NCBI GenBank assembly: GCA_036571765.1
Contig: BROE01000003.1
Coordinates: 6,920,336-6,984,335 of the forward strand
Direction: 5' to 3'
Length of the DNA: 64,000 bases
Origin: Plecoglossus altivelis
Taxonomy: Eukaryota; Chordata; Actinopteri; Osmeriformes; Plecoglossidae
Both the position numbers and the translations under genes were made by a program. Each line of letters starts with the position of its first letter. Within the stretch, counting starts at the first letter, position 1. Below the pieces are notes generated by a model, which had not been told where the DNA came from, did no database searches, and was given only the letters and a program-made list of their open reading frames with translations. Below, in pieces: positions 11,991 through 22,527 of this stretch.

Positions 11991-13020
11991 TTAAATAATA
12001 AAGTTCACAAATTTAGAGCATAATTTTTTTATCCCGATATAATATGCCAATACTTTTAGCTTTTTACATTAGGTCCTTAAAGTATTGGCTCTTCAAATCA
12101 ATAACTATTTACTTTAATAATCATAAATAAATAGCAATACAAATAATACACATATTAATATACATTTCTTATAATTATCAGTAGAACTTATAGTTAATAT
12201 TGGTGTTACATTTGAACCCAACCATAGATCAATTCATTTTTTAAATAAAATATATTACTATTAGCTCATTCTGACAAGAAAAAATAAACCATGACTTGTT
12301 CAACCAAAATCAAATATCATAATTTAACTTACAGAATAACTATGACAAATAATTAATTCTGGATCAAGCAAATCAACTAAATCTAAATGCTTAGACCAAA
12401 GCCTCAATTTTTTGCTTCAACTTTTTGTAGCATACATTAAACACAGTGCAACCATTGCTTGGACACATTGTCAACTTGCACATTGTTGCAATTCTGCCAC
12501 ACACTTATTACGAACATGTTTTCTTACATTAGACACTTTGTTCAAAAACTAAATCACCTTCAAAATGTAAAATTAATCTGGAAATTGTAGGCACTTACAT
12601 ACACACCTAAAAATACTTGCATGGGGACCCGTGTGGAGATGTTTATCAGATGACATCAGGGCTATTCTGGTGGGCCGTGTGGTCATGGCCTGTCCATGAG
12701 GGAGGCTAGTCAACGAGTTCACCCTAACGTTACTTTCTATACAGTACTCACACACACAAAACAAGTATGTATTTCCCCAATGTATTGATGTATTATTTAA
12801 TATTACATTTGTTTTGGTGCTCAATTGGATGATTTGTGGTTCTATTCTTCTTTGTTTAATCTATTTCAAAAGGTGCTTGTGTAAATGGTTTTGTGGCAAG
12901 GATTTCATTTTTAGAAAGGAGTGTTAAGTTTTGGTTGCATTGTTTCATTATGGCATATATGTGAGTTGTTACAGTAAAATCCAAGTGTTAAGTCTGATCG
13001 GCTTATGTGTAGTTTTGACA
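11991..13020. other. Gene-free AT-rich stretch
   Basis: Strongly AT-rich sequence between the BEL/Pao remnant and the inverted-repeat element. Nothing recognisable on either strand. Confidence 0.45.
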
Positions 13021-13080
13021 ATTTCAATCAAGAGAGATCAGGGGGGTATTCCATCAACATCGCTAATGAAAGCCACGCTT

Positions 13081-13650
13081 ACACAAAAAGGCCTCACTTA
13101 GGTTAGCGTCAGCCTCGACTTAAGTCTCAACTCGTTCCACTAATATTCCGTTCCACTAACAGGCAATGCTGCTTCAAGCCAGACTTCAATAAGCTTTACT
13201 TGTGCACACACGAAGACCAGAAGTTGCCCAGATCAGGTGATTGTCAAAAAGAGGAGTTATGTTGCAAAAACCAAAGCGTAAATTCTGATTCGGTGTTATC
13301 TTCAGCAGCGTAAAACAATCTTTTTTATTTTTGGGAGATGGGTGTTGTCCACCAAAAGAGAAGTATTGCCACAATTAGCACACCAAAGGAGTCACCTTGT
13401 CAAATCATAACAACCTATGAAATGGCCTACGATATCTATTTAACATAACTAATGCATTTAAGTCTACTGCTAATTAGTGTCATTTGATGAGCTGTCTGAG
13501 ACCATTCTGGCAGTAGCCTAATTACTGGCCAATATTCTCAACAGGATATTAAGAATAACAGCCAAAACGAATGTGGCAGACATTTTAAATAGTAGGATGA
13601 ATTTCAAAATACTGAAGAACAGTGGCACTAGATGTCGGATGAAAAAGTCT
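13081..13650 (+). repeat. Left arm of a long inverted repeat (~575-bp arms)
   Basis: This arm matches the reverse complement of 14805-15381 nearly throughout, with roughly four of five bases identical by eye. Shared blocks include 'gtcaaaaagaggagttatgt', 'tgtccaccaaaagagaa', 'ttagtgtcatttgatga' and 'tattctcaacagga'. The sequence just outside (from about 13050, 'ggggggtattccatcaacat') resembles the termini of fish DNA transposons whose ends read GGGTATTCC, but it is not found at the other end. Confidence 0.85.
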
Positions 13651-13681
13651 GGAGTTCTGTCAAGAAGTTCTGTCAAGAAGA

Positions 13682-13801
13682 TGGTTGGTTGGTAGGTAGG
13701 TAGGTAGGTAGGTAGGTAGGTAGGTAGGTAGGTAGGTAGGTAGGTAGGTAGGTAGGTAGGTAGGTAGGTAGGTAGATAGGTAGGTAGGTAGGTTGGCAGG
13801 T
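13682..13801. repeat. (TAGG)n microsatellite
   Basis: About 28 TAGG units with a few interruptions (GTTGG at the start, TAGATAGG near the end). It lies in the loop of the long inverted repeat. The Thr-Tyr-Leu-Pro repeats in one reading frame are an artefact of it. Confidence 0.97.
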
Positions 13802-13809
13802 AGACTTTC

Positions 13810-14800
13810 TCTTAATGATAACAATGAAGAGTTGGTGAAGGTTTAACAAGTGCAATTATAGATACGTTTTATTTAATTATATTAAGTATTTTATTGTTTA
13901 AAGTAGCCTATATGTTAACAACCTTCTGTTACTTCATCCTCTCCTTTTGGTTTCCCCAATGTTATAGGTGCAATATACCTTTCCCCTGGGTGTATCAAGG
14001 CCCACTGGAAGACTTGTGAGCTGACTGCCTGATGCCCCAGGGTTGAAAAAGTATTAGTCTAAAATGCCCTCTAGAGTGGCAACAATGAGACAACGTGCCC
14101 TACTGTCTGTCATTCACATTGGAAAATATGCTTGAGTGCCCAGGATGCCCCTTAACATAATAAATTATAGTGTGCCCTCTATAATAAAAGTGCATTGATT
14201 GTAGCAGAAACGTGAAGCAGTACCCCATGAGGTGCCCTTACAATGGTCTACAATTGAGGGTTTCCCTGGTCTTACCTCCAATTTTCCCTACAACATACCA
14301 ACTGTAACGACAATTGGAGTGTTGTCCCATTCCCATTGTAACTCTGGTGAGGTCCCATGTTGTGCAGTAGCTGACCTTTTAATATTTCTACCCCTTCCCC
14401 TTAAACTGCCAGTCTGCCACAGTCCAAGCTTCGTCTGGACTTGTGGAGGCAGACTATGTTGAAATCTTTCCATAGCCTAAATGTACAGATGTACAGTACA
14501 CTGTCTACCAGAATAGTAATAATTGGATTTGGATTAAATGTGCATTTGTATTATAATAATGATATATTCTTAGTCATGTTAAACCATTTTAAATGCTAAA
14601 AGCTACAGTTTGGGTCATCTTCTGATCTGGAAGTCTGTGCTGGATCTGTATGTCAGTGAATCCCCATTTAAATTATCTTTCCATTTTATTTGAAGGCTCA
14701 GCTTTTAGTTTACCATTGAATAAATGTGTGTAGCAAAGGTATTTTGTAGCAAAGATATTTTGAATCAATTCATTCATTTTGTTTAAAATGTGCAGACAAA
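13810..14800. other. Loop of the long inverted repeat, no gene seen
   Basis: Single-copy-looking sequence between the two arms. Short phrases containing 'gtgccct' recur at 14051-14260 as a degenerate local repetition. No conserved coding frame. Confidence 0.45.
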
Positions 14801-14804
14801 CTAT

Positions 14805-15381
14805 TTTTGACCACATCGAGTGTGAACCGGCCTTCAGTGTTTTGACATTCATCCTCCAATTTTCAAATGTCAGCCATATTCTTTTTTGGGCTATTATTCT
14901 CTTATATCTCCTGTTGAGAATACTGGCCAGTGATTTTGCTTCAGTGAACGGTCTCAGACACCTCATCAAATGACACTAATTATTAGTAGGCCAAGATGCA
15001 TTCGTTATGTTAAGCAGATTTGATAGACCAACAATTAACGCATTTAAAGGTTGTTACCGTTTGACAAGTTGACTCCTTCAGAGAGTCAATTGCGATGATA
15101 TTTCTCTTTTGGTGGACAACCTCCCCAAAAAATCAAAATCGATTAATGCTGAAAATAATACCGAATAAAAATGTACGCTAAGATTTTTGCGACATAACTC
15201 CTCTTTTTGACGATTGCCTGATCATGGCTACTTCTGCTCTCAGTGTGCCCGCACAATTTAAGCTCACCGAGAGGTATCTTGAATTAGCGTTGCTTGTAAG
15301 TGGAACCGAACGTTAGTGGAAGGGGTTGAGGTTTACGTCTAGATTGACGCTGACCTAAGCGAGGCTTTATTGTGTAGGCCT
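14805..15381 (-). repeat. Right arm of the long inverted repeat
   Basis: Reverse-complement partner of 13081-13650. A minus-strand frame at 14673-14969 runs through part of this arm; the matching frame in the left arm shows similar residues (ILNR, RMN, KILK against RMNVKTLK), so the arms may descend from a coding region, but no family was recognised. Confidence 0.85.
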
Positions 15382-15412
15382 TTGTGTCTGTGGTGACCGT
15401 TTCTGTTGTCTG

Positions 15413-15637
15413 AAGGACCGACGTCCTTATGTAGAAATGAACCCATATATGCTAGAGGGCTGATGCCCTTAAGTCTGAACAGCCTGTGCTGTTTTAAGGA
15501 CCGACGCCCATATTTACGTAAATTTATGTAGGATAGAGGGCCGAAGCCCACGTTTGCGATGAACCTATGCAGGCTGGAGGACCGACGTCCTCGTGGCTGG
15601 TGTGAAGTCTGTGCAGCCAGAGGACCGACGAGCCCGT
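15413..15637 (+). repeat. Six-unit tandem array of small hairpins, period 41-43 bp
   Basis: Six units start at 15413, 15456, 15497, 15538, 15577 and 15621. Each has a core of the form GGRC-CGAC-GYCC. Units 1 and 5 give a perfect 6-bp stem with a CGAC loop; unit 2 is AGGGC-TGAT-GCCCT; unit 4 is GGGC-CGAA-GCCC. Between units 1/5 and 2/4 both sides of the stem change together (A-T to G-C). Units 3 and 6 are weaker. The array starts some 30 bp beyond the right arm of the long inverted repeat. A 108-aa minus-strand frame overlaps it but resembles nothing known. Confidence 0.8.
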
Positions 15638-15639
15638 GT

Positions 15640-17229
15640 TTCGTTGTCATGTGGCAGGAGCCCAAAACAATCTATTTATAACAAAGACAGCAGTTCTGAG
15701 TCTAGCAAAACAGATGCATAGAGTCTGTAAACTCAGGACAGTTAAAGCAAAATGACGACAACCCCACCGACCACCAGTTATTTGCAAATGCTCACCGAGA
15801 TCCTTCAAAGCTGTAGCGACCTTGGGGATTTTTGATAGATGCAGCATTGAAGTAACGTAAGAGGAGTACGCTGGCCCCCAAAGGACTAACAACACCGTCC
15901 TGCAGGGGCGTTGAAGACAAACCTTGCAGGCGCTATGTTAAAAAAACAAACAAAAAAAAACAGCCTACATACGGTCCTGAAGGAAGGTTGCGCTTTGCGA
16001 CGGGCTGAGCTAATTGATGAATGAACCAGGACTTTGACATGAAATAGTTGCCAGGATATAGAAACGAGGGGAAGACCGCTGGCTGTCTGACAAGCAAGCA
16101 AGGATCCTTGTATGATCAGAGACAATCTTGCATGAGCATCCTATTTAGAATGTTCGGAGAAGTTAAAAAAAATTCAGGGAGAGACGATAGAATCAGAAAA
16201 GCAAACGTAGGTTGTAGGCTAGACGCGTTAACCGACTAGTGAATTCGCACTGCAGAACCCATAAAAAGAGTCAGTGGAGGGAGAAAACGACCGTGTTCGA
16301 GCACTGAAAGAATACAAATAACGGACTAGTTTTTTCATACATAGGTGGGAAAACCTTGCATATGCATTTGAGCAGTCATTTGACCGTAGGAGTAATGAGA
16401 AGAATGGGGAACGAAGGATCAAGGCATCATGCATAAAAATATACATGCGCCAAACCTTTGGTAAGAAAAGGCTGAATTGATTAACATCAGTGCAGTGACA
16501 AAGTACAAACCACGTTCGCACGCGCAGGAACGGAGACATAGAATATTGCATTGTATGCAATCTCACAAAAATTGACTTTAAATCCAAAAACATGCGAACT
16601 TGGAAGTACGGACATTAATCAGAAAAGTGTGGAAAAAAATTGTTAAAGCAATTGTAGCCTATATATCCACCCGGTTATGACAAATTTAAATATCACGTTA
16701 GTTTATTTGACCATACTGGAAATTACTGGAAAAAATAAAGGTTACCTTTTATCATAAATAAATAAATAGACCGTAAATAAATGAACTGTTTGTTTTTTAA
16801 TGGCTCTGACAGACTAAAAGCCATTTAAATAATGTGAATAAATGACACTGCTCTTTTTTGGAAACTGTCGTTTAAAACCCCCCCCAGAATGTTTAGACAA
16901 TCAGGAAATGGAGGTCAACCCTACTAAATTGTAATTGGTCAGTTAGACCAAATAAATCATCGCGAGGCATGTATATCTGTTATAACGTTTGACCGTTCTT
17001 GGATATTTTCTCTGGAGCTATCAATAGCAGCCGCTCTCAGATAGCGTACTCGCTCTTGTTCTCAATTCTTATTGTATACAGCTTCATAAATCAATCTCAT
17101 AATACATCTTTATTTGCTTATTTCGTTTTATTTATTTTCTGTTCTGCCTGATTGAAGAGCACAGCTTGCTTCAAATCTGTGTTAGCTTAGCTAGACTAGC
17201 TAGCACACCATCTGTCATTCACTCTTTTC
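15640..17229. other. Gene-free stretch
   Basis: No exon recognised. A frame at 15647-15895 (minus) is open for 82 codons without a recognisable family. AT-rich from about 16600. Confidence 0.4.
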
Positions 17230-17253
17230 TTAGGGTTAGGGTTAGGGTTAGGG
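17230..17253. repeat. Interstitial telomere-type repeat (TTAGGG)4
   Basis: Four exact TTAGGG units, the vertebrate telomere repeat, directly upstream of the hAT element. Confidence 0.95.
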
Positions 17254-17263
17254 AATCTCAGAA

Positions 17264-19755
17264 ATGTTTAATAACAACAACAAAAAACAGCATAAATCAC
17301 TGATAGCGTACGGGCTGCATCTTCGGAATCGGAGCACAGCTCATGCTACATCTGTGCCTGCTGATTCTGAATCTCAGTTAGATGGTTCTCTGACATCAAG
17401 CACGTCTGAATCGATCGCTAGTGTGCAGCCTGCGTGTGCGCAGAATGAGTGGGTCAATGATGTTTGACGTGGATGATGTTAGAGTGGATGTGTGAGTGAA
17501 TGGTTGTCTGTGTCTCTGTGTTAGCCCTGCGACTTGCTGGCCCCAGTCCAGGGTGTACCCTGCCTATGGCCCGAAAGCTACTGGGTTAGGCTCCAGTCAC
17601 CCGTGACCCCTAAATGGGAACAAGCAGCACTGCAATCCCTCCCAGGGATTAGCAGTAGATAATGGATGGATGGATGTTAGACATGGGCTGAAAGATACTG
17701 TACCAACATAGCCAGTGTCAAACTCTTACCCGAAACGCATGTTTGGTAGCATTGCCAGATCTTTTAATTCAGACTGTTATCATTCAAGGCCTTGGCTGGA
17801 ATATTCTATGAAACTGGATGCATGCTTTGGTTTCCATTGTCGCAAATTTGGAATGGGAAATGACAAAGACCTTGTTTTCAGTCGTTGTGGATACACAAAT
17901 TGGAAGTCAGCACTGGAGAAAGATAAGGGGTTTCGAAAGCATGCATCCTGCCATGGACAAAAACTTGCTGCAAAATCATGGGCTGAGTATGAGAGCAGAA
18001 AGGCCAGAGGTGAAACTATATCTAGTCTATTGGGGCAATCGCATGTGAAGAAAAACCGCTATCATGTCAAGTCAAAGGCTGAAGTTGTGCGGTTCCTTTC
18101 TGTTAACGAGCTTGCATTTCATGGGAGTTCTGAAGGGAGTCTTTATGAATCTGAAAATGCAGATCATAGCACTGGGCTTTTTCTTAAACTTTTTGAGCAT
18201 ACCTTGAACAAAGATACAAAATTGGCAGAAATTGCAAGTATACCTCAAAATGCTTAATACACTTCTAACTACATGCAAAATGAAATGATTGACACTTTAG
18301 CACAGTGTGTGCTGAATGAGGTAAAACGACAATATGAAAGCGCAGACAGACCAGAATTCTGTATAAAAAGTAATGGAACTCGAGATAGGTGTAATGTGGA
18401 GAACCTGTCATTAATGATAAGGTTTGTGTGTAACTCAGTTCCAGAGGAACACCTGATTAGCCTTCTTGATCTTAAACAGTTGGCTGCAGAGTCCATTACT
18501 TCACAAATTCTTACAGTCCTAGATGATCAAGGATATGGTACTGTCATCAGTCAGTGCTATGATAGTGCCTCTGTCATGAGTGGTATCAGAGGTGGGGTGC
18601 GTGCAAGCTCTGATTCATAAGAAACTTGGTAGAGAAATACCATACATACACTGCTACAACCACCAGCTGCACTTAGCAGTAGTGCATGCCATTCAAGCAG
18701 AAACTTGTGCAAGAATATTTTTTGATTTGTCTTCAGCACTTCACTCGCTTTTCCATCACCACTATGTCATACACAACCATGAAGTCCCTTGCCTTAAAAG
18801 GCTGCTGGAAATGAGGTGGACAAGCCACTATGATGTGACAAAGTGCCTTGTAGACAATAAAGACGATATTTTGGCCATTCTCTCTGAAGTTTCACACAGC
18901 AGTACTGCACCAATGAATATCAGAACAGAAGCATCTGGTTTGATGGTGCACATTAAAACACATAACTTCTTTGAAATTGGCAATTTCCTTGTGAAAATAC
19001 TTGGAGTCTTAAAACCTGCAAATGCTATGTTGCAAGTTTACACTGTAAATCTGTGTACAGCGAGTGAAGTCATCAGTGCTTGCTTGCAGGCTTTAAAAGA
19101 CTTGCGAATAGACCCATCATGGGATCAGTTTGAAATTACAGCAGATATCCCTGGCCAAAAAAGAAAAAGAACAGTTAACAAACATCTGTCAGACAGTGTT
19201 GTCCTCACTTCTGTTGGTCACACTGATTCAGATTCCTCTAATGATCCAAGTATGCCTCTGAAAAGATCATTGCTGCATTTTCTGGACAGAGCTATTGCTG
19301 AGATGGAAAGTAGATTCTCAGTAAAGAACCTTGAATTGATAAAGGCTGTGAACTCACTTCTCCCACAGTCTGCATCTTTTCTAGATTTGGGTATGCTCAG
19401 CCCACTCCAGCTTCTTGATGGTAATGAAAGAGAGGGTCTCAGAAAGAAATTGTGTATTGCCAAACCCTTGTTGCTGAGACAGTTTCCCACTAAATCTGAC
19501 CTTTCAGCAATGTGCAAACACATGCAGGGGCACAAGGAAGCATTTCCTGAGTTGCATAGATTGTATGTAACTGCTTTAGTGACTGGAGTGTCCTCTGCGT
19601 CATGTGAGAGGTCCTTCTCTACACTGGCAAGGATTCTAATTCCTTTCAGATGCACAATGCTACATAAGAGAAAAGAAAACTTTGTCATTTTGGCCTATGA
19701 AAAAACAATCACTAACAACTTGGATATTGAGAAATGTGTAACCCTTTTGCCATGA
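17264..19755 (+). mobile_element. hAT-family transposase pseudogene (ZMYM1-like type)
   Basis: This is a near full-length transposase with a TTF-type zinc-finger region, a central DUF4371-like region and a C-terminal hAT dimerisation region. An N-terminal piece (17264-17467) is followed, after a nested insertion at 17484-17672, by 17715-18257 with FGSIARSFNSDCYHSRPWLEY and FSRCGYTNWKSALEKDKGF. A single TAA at 18255 interrupts the frame, which resumes in phase at 18258-18620 with QCYDSASVMSGIRGG. A small insertion near 18600 shifts the frame, and the protein continues from 18604 as QALIHKKLGREIPYIHCYNH through ASCERSFSTLARI to the stop at 19753-19755. One nonsense codon, two shifts and one insertion make it inactive. 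By family knowledge, hAT transposases cut and paste DNA with 8-bp target duplications. Confidence 0.9.
17484..17672 (+). mobile_element. Short RTE-type retroelement nested in the hAT element
   Basis: About 190 bp reading 'gttagccctgcgacttgctg' to 'attagcagtagataatggat' and ending in ATGG units. It is the sense strand of the repeat tail at 2757-2880. It is flanked by a 9-bp target duplication, GATGTTAGA at 17475-17483 and again at 17673-17681, and splits the hAT coding region at codons reading DVDDVR. It is a 5'-truncated LINE or a SINE with that tail. Confidence 0.8.
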
Positions 19756-19839
19756 GAAGCAGAAGACTTGTTCTGTGAAAGAGTAAACGTAAAACAAATG
19801 ATGTACATAGCTAGTTTAGCCTCATATAGTATACTTCAT

Positions 19840-19854
19840 GGGGGGGGGGGGGGG
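19840..19854. repeat. Poly-G run (15)
   Basis: Fifteen consecutive G just downstream of the hAT transposase stop codon. Confidence 0.95.
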
Positions 19855-19900
19855 ATGTGCTGCCCTACCAAGATTTGTGGTTGCCCCCCCAGTCCAGCAA

Positions 19901-19917
19901 GCCTAGTACCGGGCCTG
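19901..19917 (-). repeat. Candidate 3' terminal inverted repeat of the hAT element
   Basis: Read on the minus strand this is CAGGCCCGGTACTAGGC, of the CAGGS-type seen at hAT ends. It lies 146 bp after the transposase stop. A matching left terminus was not found upstream, so this end is a candidate only. Confidence 0.45.
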
Positions 19918-22527
19918 TTGCATACCGCATGTAATGTAAAATAATAGATAATCGTCTCAAACGTTTGCAACTTCTAAATACGTCTGCAGGGAGTGCTCGT
20001 TTAATTCAAAACAAAAGAAGTGAGAGGGGTTAAACGTGAGGCCGCAAGGTGGCGTCCGGTGTCCGGACCAGCCAGGAGAATCGTAGATCACCCAAGCCGA
20101 CAGGAAGCGAAGCTGCGACAATGAAGAATAAAAGCACGTAAGATCCAGCCAGCACAAACAGTTGTAGCCCACCTGATAGCATGGACAACTAAACAAGGAG
20201 AGAATCGTTTTTAAAAGGCACATCATTGTGACAGGCTGACAGCGACAATGAAGATTGACAGCGTTAATTGATAGTCAGAACTAGACAACGCTAAACCCGG
20301 ATGACGCCCGATAGAATGTAGTGTTCCTAGCGGTGGAACTAGAAAGATAATTAACTGATGTGCCACAGTGCAGGGATCGGTCTTGCCTGATTGCGCAAAG
20401 CTTCATGAGCCAAATTCTGTGAAACGTGTCAACTTTTCACATCTTCATAGACACCACAATGATTTCTCTCTTTTGGTCAAATGTTTCCTTGCAATTATGT
20501 TTGCAAAATTGGGAACTGCTGCGTCTGTATAGACGAGAGAAGCAAAGTGCATGCGCGTTGTGCACAAGGTACATTATGGCCAAGCTTGCACTCTCAAAAT
20601 ACCATTTGAATAACGCGCCTCTGACTTTTAACCACCCCTTTCCTGGTCAGTAGCGGAATTGTTTTCTGAAACTACACCAGAACGTTTGCGCCGGTACACG
20701 CTTTTACCGAGGTGCGTCTGTGGACTGAGAAGTCCGCTGTGCGACGGATGCAAAATAGGAATTTTACATGGGTCGGTGTACAGAGTCAATTGCGCTGGGT
20801 GTAAGATAGGGCCCGTAGACGCCGTGGTGTAAGGACCTGAGAGATGAGCGAATTGTCTTGAGCACATCCAGGGTTCACTCGCTTTATTTGTAGACACTGC
20901 GCCCTAGTGGTTATGAGGTTATTATGTAGGTAGGTCTACTATAATTAAAAGACACATAGACCTACAGCTCATACTACAAAACATACACATTCTCTTGACT
21001 TTAGTCACAAAAATTGACACCCTTTATTGGTATTCCTTCAAGGGTTGTTGTACAGGAGTGATGTCCTTACGCATATTGGTTGTATGAATGATGAACAGTC
21101 AGAATTATAGTTTATTCGCCACGAAGGTTCCCAAAAACAAGGAATTTATGCAGGATGCTTACGATGAATATCCACGAATCTTTCCAACATAAAATTCTTT
21201 AAACACAACTCAGTATGGATGCATCTAATTATAGCCACACAAAAAGGCCTGGTCGTTTGTAAATGATTACTTAATGTTCCCTGCAACAACATTTTTTCAA
21301 ACAAACAATCAATACACAGAGGCTTATTTGGGTGTTCGGGCAAGGACACCACGGGTTCAGTCTGACTTGACAATAATCTACATTTCTTGCGTAAGATTCC
21401 TGCTCAAAAGGAATATGAATGTATAAGAGAACAGGTGCACAACCTGCGGTGTCTTGCTTCAGATCCCAATGTCATTCTCGTTGTCGTACACAATAACGCA
21501 TCCAGGTGTTAAAGGTCACATGTATGATTCAGACCACAAACATACCTTTGATTCGAACTTTCATTTTACTACTATGAGCAGAGGAATCGAAGGGAACATT
21601 TTATTAGAGAAAAGCGTTAGAGATTCTTCACAAGTTTTGAGATCAAGGAGCGCAAACAGGCGTATGTCGGATGAAACTGCTTCACCTATGAAATGACTAA
21701 GAAATAAAACATTAGGCTACCAATTACCGTTGTCTTTGTTTATGATTCCATTTCCCAAAAGTAGAATTTCATAAGGATTCCGTGTTATTCCGTGTCCGCT
21801 TGTTATTTTCCTGTTATTGTTCATTTATAGCTATGTCTCCAGCTCAGCACTCTGTTGGATTTATAGTTTTCTTTTTTACATTCTGCAATACATCATTGGT
21901 TTTTATTTCCAGTCCATATAGAAGGATGTTTTAGACAAAGATCGTGAGTAATCATTGTCTCTGTATACATTCCAAGATGTGTAGACTTGCAAATCGTGAT
22001 ATTTCAGTTGTGCGAAACTAATTTAAACCCGAAAATATCAGTTAAGTATGATGCTATTTCAGTTGGAAGTTACCAAGCGCGCACAACGTAAAGCTTTTTG
22101 CGCGCCTTGGCGGGTTTGCTTCTGAGTGCAGTACGCACGAGAAAGGGCGGGGAGGTTTCCTCAAATGACTTTGTGTGGTGACAACTACTGTGCATGTGGA
22201 ATGTGAGTAAACTTTTGTTACAGTAGGTGGCGTATGATGTAATTTTGAGGTACGTATAAGTATCTCCAAAATGGAATGGTGGTGGCCATGCCTCTTAACT
22301 CAACAGACAAATCACAACTCCGACCCAGAGGACCTTCGGATCTAATCGAGAAGAGTTGCAGCATTGCACGGTCTGCATACTTAATACAGACATAAATAAC
22401 TTGTCGTATTCTTTTCACTGGATAGTGTTGTGTACTGCAAAAGTCTCTGTCACTTTATCATTGACTTGTGAGTAACAGAAAGGAGATACATAAAAAATCC
22501 CTCGAGTGTCGCCATCGGCCAACTGGG
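19918..22527. other. Upstream region of fgf4, no other gene seen
   Basis: No exon or clear transposon. This includes the promoter and 5' UTR of fgf4, whose start site cannot be placed by eye. A TATAAG at 22255-22260 lies about 270 bp before the fgf4 start codon, but without supporting evidence. Confidence 0.4.

Noticed and set aside
13673..13855. Protein with Tyr-Leu-Pro-Thr repeats
   Set aside because: Pure translation of the (TAGG)n microsatellite.
15413..15637. CRISPR-like array
   Set aside because: The repeats are degenerate, the host is a vertebrate, and there are no cas genes.
15339..15665. 108-aa minus-strand frame
   Set aside because: It overlaps the tandem hairpin array, has no family resemblance, and its length is explained by the GC-richer repeat.
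22468..22527. In-frame extension upstream of the fgf4 ATG
   Set aside because: It begins with GTG rather than ATG and has no signal-peptide character; the ATG at 22528 is followed by a clear signal peptide.
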